64,000 nucleotides of DNA, taken from assembly GCF_012641365.1 (NCBI RefSeq), contig NZ_JABAIM010000001.1, forward strand, positions 682,001-746,000. The letters are read 5' to 3'. The DNA is from Leeia aquatica (GTDB lineage: Bacteria > Pseudomonadota > Gammaproteobacteria > Burkholderiales > Leeiaceae). Under the pieces are notes generated by a model that was not told the DNA's origin, did no database searches, and saw only the letters and a list, made by a program, of their open reading frames with translations. Positions 25,599 to 32,607 of the stretch are shown here, piece by piece. Numbering within the stretch: the stretch's first letter is position 1; each line of letters begins with the position of its first letter. The position numbers were made by a program, and so were the translations under genes.

Positions 25599-25918
25599 GG
25601 GTTTTCTCCAAACAGGCGGCCGTAGAGTTTTTCCAGCCGGAACAGTGAGCGGGTGCCCATGTGGCCGGCGATGCCCACCATCACGGCGGTCATCGGTGCG
25701 CTCATGGCGGCGGCCTGGCACAGCCAGTAGGTGAGCAGGCCGACGAAGCCGCTGGTGAGCAGCTCGGCGGCAAACGCCAGCCAGCGAAAGCGCAGGCGCA
25801 GGGCGTTGATGCGCTGCAGGTGGGAGACGGCACCGCCCAGCATGGACAGCCCCATCACCCAGCCATAGGTGGCGACCTGCTTGAGCAGCGGCCACCAGTC
25901 GAATGGTTTGTCAGGCAT
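25595..25918 (-). CDS. Phage holin (LydA/holin superfamily III-like)
   Basis: This 107-residue membrane protein has about three hydrophobic segments (residues 18-35, 45-66 and 70-90), a charged N-terminus MPDKPFDWW and a basic C-terminus. The layout agrees with P1 LydA-like holins. It would accumulate in the inner membrane and open at the programmed time to release the endolysin, whose gene overlaps its stop codon. A GGAGGGACGCC site precedes the ATG. Confidence 0.82.
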   Translation of the reverse strand: MPDKPFDWWPLLKQVATYGWVMGLSMLGGAVSHLQRINALRLRFRWLAFAAELLTSGFVGLLTYWLCQAAAMSAPMTAVMVGIAGHMGTRSLFRLEKLYGRLFGENP

Positions 25919-25943
25919 GGCGTCCCTCCATCGTTGTCATTGC

Positions 25944-25970
25944 AAAAAAAAAGGCCGCACAAGGCGGCCT
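25944..25970 (-). terminator. Hairpin leader before the holin gene
   Basis: On the minus strand AGGCCGCC-TTGTG-CGGCCT is followed by a run of nine T. It separates the lipoprotein gene from holin-endolysin and could act as terminator for the former. Confidence 0.75.
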
Positions 25971-25990
25971 GGGGTCTATCAAGAACAGTA

Positions 25991-26464
25991 TTACTTGAGT
26001 TCGGCCTTGATCTTGGCCATGAGTTGCTTCTCCAATACACCATTGGAAATGCACGATAGTGTGATGTTCTGCAGCGAGTCGCCTGGGCGGTAATCCCCTT
26101 GAACCACGGCACGTACATCGACCTTGCCCGATTCGTCGATCAACACGTTATATGCAACCTGGGTCGTGGTCCGATTGTCCTTCAAATAGTCCAAGCCCAT
26201 GGTCTTGCCACAGTCTGCTTGCTCTGGGCGCACCCGGAAATTGCGCATCACGGTTGACACAACACCAGACTGCTCATCCGAGTTCAGAAGCTGATTCCCA
26301 TCGGTCAGCAAGGCTCGCTTGGTTGCCTTCATCAGATCTGCACGTGTCGCATTGAAACGCTCAGAAGCAAACTGAGACGTGCCGGTAGGTGCAGTGTAGG
26401 TCATTGCGCAACCCGCCAAAATGAAAGCAGATGACAATACAGCAGCTGTTTTAAGCATGTTCAT
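25991..26464 (-). CDS. Phage-borne lipoprotein, possible superinfection-exclusion factor
   Basis: This 157-residue lipoprotein has a signal ending in FILAGC, acylated Cys near residue 19. The mature domain contains two further cysteines (ADCGKTMG and LSCISNG) and a C-terminal Lys-rich helix. It is lower in GC than the structural genes and has its own hairpin on each side, typical of a moron expressed from the prophage. Small envelope lipoproteins in this setting sometimes block the receptor for related phages; that role is inferred from location only. No family recognised with certainty. Confidence 0.7.
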   Translation of the reverse strand: MNMLKTAAVLSSAFILAGCAMTYTAPTGTSQFASERFNATRADLMKATKRALLTDGNQLLNSDEQSGVVSTVMRNFRVRPEQADCGKTMGLDYLKDNRTTTQVAYNVLIDESGKVDVRAVVQGDYRPGDSLQNITLSCISNGVLEKQLMAKIKAELK

Positions 26465-26472
26465 GTTTTCCT

Positions 26473-26502
26473 GAATCGAGTTTAAAAAAGGAAACTCGAT
26501 TC
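26473..26502 (-). terminator. Hairpin leader before the lipoprotein gene
   Basis: A perfect 11-base inverted repeat, GAATCGAGTTT/AAACTCGATTC, has a T-rich loop on the minus strand. It overlaps the stop codon of the long chaperone product and ends directly before the AGGAAAAC site of the lipoprotein gene. Confidence 0.6.
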
Positions 26503-27058
26503 TAACCCGCTCCCCCCGCCTGCGGAAACTGGTTCAACAGGGCGGAGAGGTCCGGGGCGTCCTGTGGCTCGTCCTTTTGCTGGATGCCGAGGAAGGACTG
26601 GATCATCAGGTGCAGCGGCGGGTGTTGCCTCCAGTAGCGCTTGAAGCCTTCCAGCCGCGGCAGGTCCATATGCTGGTCGATGTAGTCCCAGCTCCAGCCG
26701 GTGCACTGGATCAGGTGGGCATAGAGCTCGTCCCAATCGAGGGCTCCCCCGCGTCGGCTTCCTCCTGTGCCTTGCGACGCATGCCGGAGACATCCATCAC
26801 CGCCTGCATCACGTCCACCATATTGGCGACGTCGATCATGTCGGCCAGGGCTTCGCGGTTCAGCTCGGGGTAGTTTCGGCGCAGGGCGGCCAGCGCCACG
26901 TCGATGACCGTGGCAATGGAGGCCGAATCCAGCCCGCCGGTGAAGGCAGCCAGCCGGTCCTGCAGTTGTTGCAGCGCGCCCAGGGTGAGCGGCGGGACCA
27001 CCAGGGTGGTGCCGTTCAGGTTCAGGGATACGCCTTTGACGTTCACGATCGCGGTCAT
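26502..27058 (-). CDS. Tail assembly chaperone G-T fusion made by -1 frameshift
   Basis: The second frame continues past the short chaperone stop as GGALDWDELYAHLIQCTGWSWDYIDQH and on for about 80 residues to 26502. WDY and DYI motifs and the HPPLHLMIQSFLG segment resemble GT-type C-terminal extensions. This extension has no start codon or ribosome site of its own and is one base back (-1) from the upstream frame. This is the lambda G/GT situation: a minority of ribosomes slip and make a longer protein of about 185 residues, needed to load the tube protein onto the tape measure. The join is placed near 26745-26752. Confidence 0.82.
26711..27058 (-). CDS. Tail assembly chaperone, short form (gpG-like)
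   Basis: The 115-residue product begins MTAIVNVKGVSLNLNG and is helical in its second half (LTLGALQQLQDRLAAF, MIDVANMVDVMQAVMD). It lies between tail tube and tape measure, where the G protein is always found. The last 15 residues after the presumed slip site are read only by ribosomes that do not shift. GAGGAATCAAG precedes the start. Confidence 0.82.
   Translation of the reverse strand: MTAIVNVKGVSLNLNGTTLVVPPLTLGALQQLQDRLAAFTGGLDSASIATVIDVALAALRRNYPELNREALADMIDVANMVDVMQAVMDVSGMRRKAQEEADAGEPSIGTSSMPT
26745..26752 (-). other. Candidate -1 ribosomal slip site
   Basis: On the minus strand the zero-frame codons read GCG GGG GAG. The run of five G lets the tRNA on GGG move back one base without mismatch. 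The downstream frame then reads GGG GGA GCC, entering the GGALDW extension. Both frames overlap from before this point to 26711. It is not a canonical XXXYYYZ heptamer, so the exact slip position is uncertain. Confidence 0.55.
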
Positions 27059-27075
27059 CTTGATTCCTCAGTGCA

Positions 27076-27116
27076 AAACAAAAAAGAAAACGGGCTGCGC
27101 ACCTGCGCAACCCGTT
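27076..27116 (-). terminator. Hairpin leader before the chaperone gene
   Basis: On the minus strand AACGGG.TGCGCA pairs with TGCGCA.CCCGTT, then TTTTCTTTTTTGTTTTG runs towards the GAGGAATC ribosome site. Confidence 0.65.
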
Positions 27117-27143
27117 GCTGCCGCCCGAAAGCGGCGCGCCCGA

Positions 27144-27917
27144 TTACTCGGACAAGCTCCAGGTCACCACCCGGCCCAGCGGGTCGGCAAAGGCTTCGAA
27201 GTCGAATTCCGGAACCAGGAAGTCATCCTGCTTGGTGCCGAAAGACAGCTTGCCTGCCACCGCCGAGTGCAGCCGCAGCTTCATGCTCTTGCCCTGGTAG
27301 GGAATGAACAGGTCCGCCGCGAAAGACGGTGCCGAGCCCATCGGCAGGTTCATCACCGTGGACTGGGTGGCCGTCGGTGCTGACGCCGCCGCCACGCTGT
27401 ACTCGTAGTTGATGAACACGGTCTTGCCGACGTCCCCCGCAGCAAAGGTGTACAGGCCGACGTTGCTGACCATGTACTGCCCGGTAGCCGGTGCGCTGGC
27501 GACACGGGTCATCGGGCGGCCATTGGCGTCGATCACGCCGAAGTCGCTGGTAAAGGTGCCGCTGGAAGGCGGCGCGACGGTGATCTGGAACGGCGTGGCC
27601 GGGATCACGCTGCCGGTGGTGTCGTACTTGGCGGTGATCAGGCCGCCACTCATCGACTGGCCGAAGATCACGTTGTTGAACATGGCGCCGAACAGCTGGG
27701 CAAACTTGCATTTGCCGCTGATCTTGCCCTTGCCGCGCCCCACCGCCACCGGGAACTGGTTTTGACCGTGCAGCGTCTTGCTCTCGAACGAGATGTCGAC
27801 ACTGCCCTCCTGCATCACGCCGATCATGATCGGGGTCGGCGCGGCGATGCTGTTGCCGAAGGCGTCGTTCTGCGGCGTTGCCCAAAGCATGCCGGAACCG
27901 AAACCATACTGTGCCAT
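27144..27917 (-). CDS. Major tail tube protein
   Basis: This 257-residue tail tube subunit starts MAQYGFGSGMLWATP, right after GGAGGTAACACA; a longer frame to 27947 lacks a ribosome site and would run through the hairpin. The sequence is beta-rich, with IMIGVMQEGSVDISFESKTLHGQNQFPV at the front, as in long-tailed phage tubes. A Gly/Ser/Thr-rich insertion in the middle (residues about 100-195) may be an outer decoration. Its position between tail terminator and chaperone is the usual one. Confidence 0.82.
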   Translation of the reverse strand: MAQYGFGSGMLWATPQNDAFGNSIAAPTPIMIGVMQEGSVDISFESKTLHGQNQFPVAVGRGKGKISGKCKFAQLFGAMFNNVIFGQSMSGGLITAKYDTTGSVIPATPFQITVAPPSSGTFTSDFGVIDANGRPMTRVASAPATGQYMVSNVGLYTFAAGDVGKTVFINYEYSVAAASAPTATQSTVMNLPMGSAPSFAADLFIPYQGKSMKLRLHSAVAGKLSFGTKQDDFLVPEFDFEAFADPLGRVVTWSLSE

Positions 27918-27928
27918 TGTGTTACCTC

Positions 27929-27954
27929 CAAAAAGAAAACCCGCCAAAGCGGGT
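27929..27954 (-). terminator. Hairpin leader before the tail tube gene
   Basis: On the minus strand ACCCGC-TTTG-GCGGGT is followed by TTTCTTTTT and directly by GGAGGTAAC of the tail tube gene. Confidence 0.7.
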
Positions 27955-27980
27955 CAGAACAAACAGAAAATCCAGCCCGT

Positions 27981-28415
27981 TCAACGACAAACGCGGATAC
28001 GGACCGGCACGATGCACACCGCCTGGTCACCCAGCGTGCCTTCATCGGTTTCCAGCTCACCTTCAATCCAGCAGTGCTCCACCAGCCCGCCCAGCGTCTG
28101 GCAGCGTTGCATGGCGTTATCCGGCTTCAGCGCAGCTTCCAGCGCGTCCAGCAACGGATTCATTACCGTGCCGGGTGCCAGCCCGCCGTCGGTGCGGGCG
28201 TACAGGTAAACGTCGACCTGCAGCGTCCACTGCGTTGGCAGGCCACGCACCGGATCGCCCGGCACCGCCTGCTCGCTGCCTTGCGCCATGAACAGGGCGG
28301 GCTGCTCGGCGGCGCGTACATCGGTCCAGTGCCGCAGGCGGCGGCTGCTCACCACCAGCCCCGGCACCGTGGTCAAGCGTGCAAACAAGGCGCTGTATAT
28401 GGCTTCGCGGTTCAT
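27981..28415 (-). CDS. Tail terminator protein
   Basis: The 144-residue protein begins MNREAIYSALFARLTTVPGL and has a central VDVYLYAR strand followed by NPLLDALEAAL. This is the layout of tail terminator/DUF3168-like proteins that cap the tube and join it to the head. The start overlaps the preceding stop by four bases. It has the same relative position as RcGTA gp8. Confidence 0.72.
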   Translation of the reverse strand: MNREAIYSALFARLTTVPGLVVSSRRLRHWTDVRAAEQPALFMAQGSEQAVPGDPVRGLPTQWTLQVDVYLYARTDGGLAPGTVMNPLLDALEAALKPDNAMQRCQTLGGLVEHCWIEGELETDEGTLGDQAVCIVPVRIRVCR

Positions 28416-28894
28416 GCGTGTATCCCCCGTTTCAGGCCTTCCAGCAGCAGCTTGCGGGCGGGCTCGCCCATCTCGCGCAACGCGCCGTGCAGGAAGGCAT
28501 GCGGTTTCAGGTGTACCACCCGGTTACCCGCTGGCTGCGGCTGCTTGCCCAGCTTGCCCAGCTTGCCGAACTTGCGGCCTTGCTTGAGCCGGGCGCGCAC
28601 CGCAATGCGGCCATGGAAGCCCTCTTCCTGCATGCGAGCGTAAGACAGCGTGCTGCCAACCTCGCCGACCAGCAGTCCGTTCACCTCGGTCACCGGGCGG
28701 GCAATGATGGAGGCCCGCAGTTGCCCGCTGCGCGCGTTCAGCGCCTGGCCGGACAGCTTGTTCTGCTGGATATGCCGTTGCAGCATCAGGCAGGCGCGGC
28801 CCATGCTCAGCCGCAACGCCACTTCCACCTCACTGCGGATGCGGTCAAGGCGGGCGTCCATGTCTGCCGCGCCGGTTACCCAGGCGCGGATCAT
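28412..28894 (-). CDS. Head-tail joining/virion morphogenesis protein (HK97 gp10-like)
   Basis: The 160-residue protein has a helical N-terminus (LDRIRSEVEVALRLSMGRACLMLQRHIQQN), GQLRASI, and YARMQEEGFHG. These features recall HK97 gp10-type neck proteins, also called virion morphogenesis proteins. A basic linker (KQGRKFGKLGKLGKQ) precedes the C-terminus. It overlaps both neighbours by four bases. Assignment rests on motifs and position. Confidence 0.72.
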   Translation of the reverse strand: MIRAWVTGAADMDARLDRIRSEVEVALRLSMGRACLMLQRHIQQNKLSGQALNARSGQLRASIIARPVTEVNGLLVGEVGSTLSYARMQEEGFHGRIAVRARLKQGRKFGKLGKLGKQPQPAGNRVVHLKPHAFLHGALREMGEPARKLLLEGLKRGIHA

Positions 28895-29442
28895 GTTGGC
28901 ACCACCTTGCGGTATTGCTGCAGCACGGCGCGCGCCGTGGGCGACAGCTCACCGAGGAAGAAGCTGACGGTTTCCCCGGCCAGGCTCTTCGACTGATGCC
29001 CAATGCGCTCGCGCTCGCGGTAGCGCAAGGCCACGCACTCCAGGCAAGCCTGCTCCAGATCGGCCGGCACCGTGTCGTAGCCTGCGGTGTATTGCAGCTC
29101 GATGTTGCGACGGCCCCGGGCGAACAGCTCGCCCTGCAGCAGCAGCACATTGCGGTCAAAGCGGTAGCCATAGCCGGTGGGGCTGCTGGCTGGCGGAATG
29201 TCCTTGCCGTTCACCCGCAGCAACTGCACCGATTGCACCGGCCCATTGCCGAACAGCAGCAGCTCGCGCCCGGTGCCGTCGCGCCACTCGCGGTAGCTTT
29301 GTGTCCCCAGCGAACGGCTGAGCCAGGACTCGATAAAGGCACTGGCCGCACTGATCAGCCGCAGCAGCAGCGGGTCATCCGGCGTCGGGGACGATGGCAG
29401 CAACAACCAGGCTTTGGCGTTCTCCAGCGTCGTCAGCAACAT
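28891..29442 (-). CDS. Head-tail connector/adaptor (gp6-like)
   Basis: This 183-residue protein of the phage gp6-like head-tail connector type starts MLLTTLENAKAWLLLPSSP. It shows DDPLLLRLISAASAFIESWLSR and a C-terminal helix, LEQACLECVALRYRERER. These are the usual marks of the family, which forms the ring below the portal. GGAGTAAAGGCC precedes the start, 5 bases after the upstream stop. Confidence 0.85.
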   Translation of the reverse strand: MLLTTLENAKAWLLLPSSPTPDDPLLLRLISAASAFIESWLSRSLGTQSYREWRDGTGRELLLFGNGPVQSVQLLRVNGKDIPPASSPTGYGYRFDRNVLLLQGELFARGRRNIELQYTAGYDTVPADLEQACLECVALRYRERERIGHQSKSLAGETVSFFLGELSPTARAVLQQYRKVVPT

Positions 29443-29447
29443 GGCCT

Positions 29448-29639
29448 TTACTCCGCTGCTGCGGCTTTGGCAGCCTTGCCGCGCTTGGCAACCGGCTCAG
29501 CCAGCCGCACAAAGCCCAGCGGCTCCAGTGCCGGTGCCACGCCATCCGGCGCCTCGATCAGCCCCTCGGCATCCGCATTGAACTGTTCGCCACCGACGTT
29601 GACCGAAGTCACGTCCGGCGGACATGCAAATTTCGCCAT
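29448..29639 (-). CDS. Small phage protein, unknown
   Basis: The 63-residue protein starts MAKFACPPDVTSVNVGG and ends in an Ala/Lys-rich tail. GCAGGAGG precedes the start. It lies between capsid and connector genes, where many phages encode a short head protein. No family recognised with confidence. Confidence 0.65.
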   Translation of the reverse strand: MAKFACPPDVTSVNVGGEQFNADAEGLIEAPDGVAPALEPLGFVRLAEPVAKRGKAAKAAAAE

Positions 29640-29651
29640 GATTCCTCCTGC

Positions 29652-29685
29652 AAAAGAAAAGCCCCGCTGCAGCGTGCAGCGGGGC
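29652..29685 (-). terminator. Hairpin leader between capsid and small head gene
   Basis: On the minus strand a perfect 10-base stem GCCCCGCTGC/GCAGCGGGGC is followed by TTTTCTTTTG and the GGAGG site of the next gene. It is the strongest hairpin of the set. Confidence 0.75.
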
Positions 29686-29699
29686 CGTGCGCATGCGAC

Positions 29700-31223
29700 T
29701 TAGCCGCGTGCGATGTTGGTGATGATGCCGAAGGCCGGCGGGAAGAAGTTTTGCAGCACCTGGTCGGTGTACACGCCGTACTCGTACTTGCGGGTACGCA
29801 GCGGCCACTCCAGCTGGTAGTAGTCGCGACGGGTGCGAATCTGCACCGCGTTCTGGATGCCGGACAGCTTGTACGGCAGGTTGTCCGACCAGAACAGGAT
29901 GGTGCCCGGCGGTACGTTCGGATGCACCTCGATCTTCACCTGGGTGTTGGTGATCTTGTTCAGGTAGCTGCCGATCACTGCGCTCGGGTTGTACGCGCCC
30001 GGATTGTTGCCATCCAGGTTGAAGCGCACCAGCGGCGCACCGCCGCCGATCAGGATCTTGCGGTTCATGTCCAGCAGCTGCTGGGCATTCACGTAGATCA
30101 CCTCCGGCGACAGGCGATACTGGCTCCAGAAGGCAAAGAAGGCGTCTTCCAGCTCGACGATGCCACCGGCGTTGTCCGCCGTCAGCGTGGAGCCCACGCC
30201 CGGGGTACCGGTCGGCAGGGTCTTGACGTAAGCACCGCTGCCCGATTTGGCGATCTGCGTCAAAATACCGTCGAACTCCAGCGAATTGACGGAATTATCG
30301 CTGGCAGGCAGCGAAGCAGCCGTCTGGGTGCCGCTGGCGTTGGCGGTGATGCTGACGCTGTTGATGGTGGTCACCGCGCCCAGCACTTCGGCACCGGCTG
30401 CGCCCCAGTACCAGGCATAGGCCACGGCGTTGGCCATCGGCACCACCGAGGCGGTGGCCGAGCCATTGGGACCGGTGATCGACACGGTGGCGGCGGTCGA
30501 CTTGCGGGCGGCGCCGCCGCCGTAGCTGTCGCTGGTGCCATCGGCATTGCTGCGGTTCACCACCGTCGGCACCTGTGCGGTGGCCAGATTGATGGTGCTG
30601 CCTTGCTGGCCATTGTTCCAGCCGCCCAGCGCCCAGAAGGCATCAAAGCCGAGGCCGACGGCCACCACTGACAGCGTACCCGTGGCCAGCGAGCCGCCAG
30701 TGGTGGAGCCAATCAGCGTGGGCTGCGGGGTGGTGCCCAGCGGCATGCTGGTATTGCCGCCGAGAATCACGCCTTCTTCACCGATCATCAGCGAACGCAG
30801 CAGGCCTTCCACCGCACGCGCCTTCACGTCGTCAAAGCCTTCGGCGGCATATTCCGCTTCAAAGCTCACATAGTCTTCCAGACCCAGCCCACGGTAGGCC
30901 GCCACATACTCGCTGGTACTGGTGGCAATCACCCCGCCACGGCGGCCTTCGGCCACACCGGCAGCCAGGTTGTTGACGTTGATGCCGGTGATGGCACGCC
31001 AGCTGGCCTGGGTGCCGCCTTTGCCGGAGACACGGGGAATCTTGTTACGCAGCGGGGTCAGCACCGGGTACAGCGTCAGCGCCGGGGCTTGCAGGTCGTA
31101 AGCGGTGAGGCCCTGGGTCGGGCTGGCGGCCTGGTTGAACGCCTTGGCGATTTCATCCGGCAGCGCCGCCTTTTGTGCCAGCTTCAGCAAAGCCAGCGTT
31201 TCTTGGGTGGCATGAGCGCCCAT
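29700..31223 (-). CDS. Major capsid protein (HK97 fold) with inserted Ig-like domain
   Basis: This 507-residue protein starts MGAHATQETLALLKLAQ after GAAGGAGATTGC. The N-terminal arm and E-loop region (about 1-155: VLTPLRNKIPRVSGKGG, ASWRAITGIN) and the C-terminal half (about 315-507: YRLSPEVIYVNAQQLLDMNRKIL, GTILFWSDNLPY, RTRRDYYQLEWPLRTRKYEYGVY) fit an HK97-type capsid. Between them about 155 residues rich in Gly/Ser/Thr/Ala (TLSVVAVGLGFDAFWAL.., SITGPNGSATASVVP) look like an immunoglobulin/fibronectin-type insertion that would project from the capsid. It lies directly after the protease-scaffold gene. Confidence 0.87.
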   Translation of the reverse strand: MGAHATQETLALLKLAQKAALPDEIAKAFNQAASPTQGLTAYDLQAPALTLYPVLTPLRNKIPRVSGKGGTQASWRAITGINVNNLAAGVAEGRRGGVIATSTSEYVAAYRGLGLEDYVSFEAEYAAEGFDDVKARAVEGLLRSLMIGEEGVILGGNTSMPLGTTPQPTLIGSTTGGSLATGTLSVVAVGLGFDAFWALGGWNNGQQGSTINLATAQVPTVVNRSNADGTSDSYGGGAARKSTAATVSITGPNGSATASVVPMANAVAYAWYWGAAGAEVLGAVTTINSVSITANASGTQTAASLPASDNSVNSLEFDGILTQIAKSGSGAYVKTLPTGTPGVGSTLTADNAGGIVELEDAFFAFWSQYRLSPEVIYVNAQQLLDMNRKILIGGGAPLVRFNLDGNNPGAYNPSAVIGSYLNKITNTQVKIEVHPNVPPGTILFWSDNLPYKLSGIQNAVQIRTRRDYYQLEWPLRTRKYEYGVYTDQVLQNFFPPAFGIITNIARG

Positions 31224-31242
31224 ATAGCAATCTCCTTCGAGA

Positions 31243-31268
31243 GAAAAACGCGCCGTCGCTCTCGCGCG
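31243..31268 (-). terminator. Weak hairpin leader before the capsid gene
   Basis: On the minus strand CGCGC and GCGCG pair around a 10-base loop and are followed by TTTTTCTC, then GAAGGAG of the capsid gene. It is the least stable of the series. Confidence 0.45.
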
Positions 31269-31299
31269 GCACATACACACATCCGCTTGCGCGGCACGT

Positions 31300-32562
31300 T
31301 CACAGCAGTCGCATCGGCGTGGCAAACGCCCGCTTGATCAGGGTGGCGGTCTCCTCCACGCTGCCATCCTCCTTGCGCACCGCATCCGTCACCGGCACGC
31401 GGCGCACATCCTCGCCCTTCTCCACGCTGCGCAACGCCAGGCGCGGCTGCTCCGGCAGCGCTTCGAGCTGGCGCACCCGCTTTTGCAGGCGCGAGCGCTC
31501 TTGCGACAGGCGGCCCAGCTCGCCTTTCAGCAGTTCAAAATCGGCTGCCAGCCGGTTCAGCTTGCGCAGCGCGTCGCCGCCCAGCCGGGTTGATTTACGG
31601 GCTGCCGGTTTGTCACCGGTTCTGGCAGAAGCCTTGCCAGCGGGTTTGCCTCGACGGCGGGCCGGGGCGGCGTCTTCATCGTCCTCCTCGGCCTCGTGGT
31701 CCTCAGCCTCCTCGTCATCCTCGGCGTCTTCCTCTTCGTCCGCGTCTTCGTCCTCATCCTCGGCGAAGGCGGTCTTGCCCGGTTTGGCGGGAGGTTGTTG
31801 CTTGCCTGCTTTGGCCGGAGGCTGCTTGCCGGAAGGTGCAGGGTCGGCGGCGTCTTCGTCTTCCGCGTCGGGATCGACTTCGTCCTCGCCTTCGGGCGCA
31901 GCCCCCAGCAAGCCTTGCACCCGCAACGCTTCAAACTGGGTGAGCTCCACCAGCGCGTCGTACATCGCCCCGGTCAGCTGGCCGACCTGCCCGATCAGCA
32001 CCGTTGGCGCTTCGCTGTTGCAGGACAGCAGCTCCAGATAGCCCTTGAAGCCATGCAGCGCTTCCGCCAGCTCGGCGGCGCGGGCCACGGCAAACGCACC
32101 CTTTTTCAGTGGGCGAGCCTGGCGGGCCTTGAAGCAGGTAATCACCGCGTCCGGGTTGGCCGGGCGATCCACCAGTGAGACTTCCACCAGCTTGAGGCCG
32201 GTGATGACTTGCGGGTTGGCCGGGTCACGGGTGGTCACCTGGCCACCAATGGAAAACCCTTTGTAGACCCCCGCGCGCACCTTGCGCACGGCTTCGCTGT
32301 CCACAATGTGGGCGCAGAAGCGGGTCTGGCCGTCGGGCAGCACTTCCGCCTCCAGCGCGGTGCCCGCTGCCAGTGGCTGGTGCATTTCGCGCACCGCGCC
32401 AAAGCGCAGGTAGTCTGGCAGCGCATCGCGCATGGCCTCGGCGGTGATGGTTTCGCCATCCGCATCTTCTGCGGCACTGGACGCGATCCCCCACACCCGG
32501 ATGGTGCCGTCGTCCAGGTCCTCGACCTTGGCAATCGCACCAAAGCGTTTCTTAAGCGACAT
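31300..32562 (-). CDS. Prohead protease fused to scaffold domain (XkdF-like)
   Basis: This is a 420-residue protein. The first 170 residues form a prohead serine protease: IRVWGIASSAAEDADGE, candidate His in REMHQPLAAG, KGFSIGGQV, and candidate Ser in LVEVSLVDRPAN. A helical stretch follows, then a very acidic low-complexity linker (EDEDEDADEEEDAEDDEEAE and on, about 270-300) and a basic patch (RRRGKPAGK). The C-terminal coiled coil (about 325-370, FELLKGELGRLSQERSRLQKRV) should act as internal scaffold. Fusing protease and scaffold in one chain is known in several siphophages. The start follows GGAGAGCTGACG. Confidence 0.85.
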   Translation of the reverse strand: MSLKKRFGAIAKVEDLDDGTIRVWGIASSAAEDADGETITAEAMRDALPDYLRFGAVREMHQPLAAGTALEAEVLPDGQTRFCAHIVDSEAVRKVRAGVYKGFSIGGQVTTRDPANPQVITGLKLVEVSLVDRPANPDAVITCFKARQARPLKKGAFAVARAAELAEALHGFKGYLELLSCNSEAPTVLIGQVGQLTGAMYDALVELTQFEALRVQGLLGAAPEGEDEVDPDAEDEDAADPAPSGKQPPAKAGKQQPPAKPGKTAFAEDEDEDADEEEDAEDDEEAEDHEAEEDDEDAAPARRRGKPAGKASARTGDKPAARKSTRLGGDALRKLNRLAADFELLKGELGRLSQERSRLQKRVRQLEALPEQPRLALRSVEKGEDVRRVPVTDAVRKEDGSVEETATLIKRAFATPMRLL

Positions 32563-32574
32563 CGTCAGCTCTCC

Positions 32575-32601
32575 AAAAGAAAAAGCCCGCCAGTGGCGGG
32601 C
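32575..32601 (-). terminator. Hairpin leader before the protease-scaffold gene
   Basis: On the minus strand GCCCGCC-ACT-GGCGGGC is followed by TTTTTCTTTT and then GGAG of the protease gene, the clearest example of the hairpin-TTTTCTTTT-GGAG design. Confidence 0.75.
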
Positions 32602-32607
32602 AGGTTG

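Noticed and set aside
14014-32601. Repeated hairpins as a CRISPR array
   Set aside because: Stem sequences differ, spacing is gene-sized and no spacers or cas genes are present.
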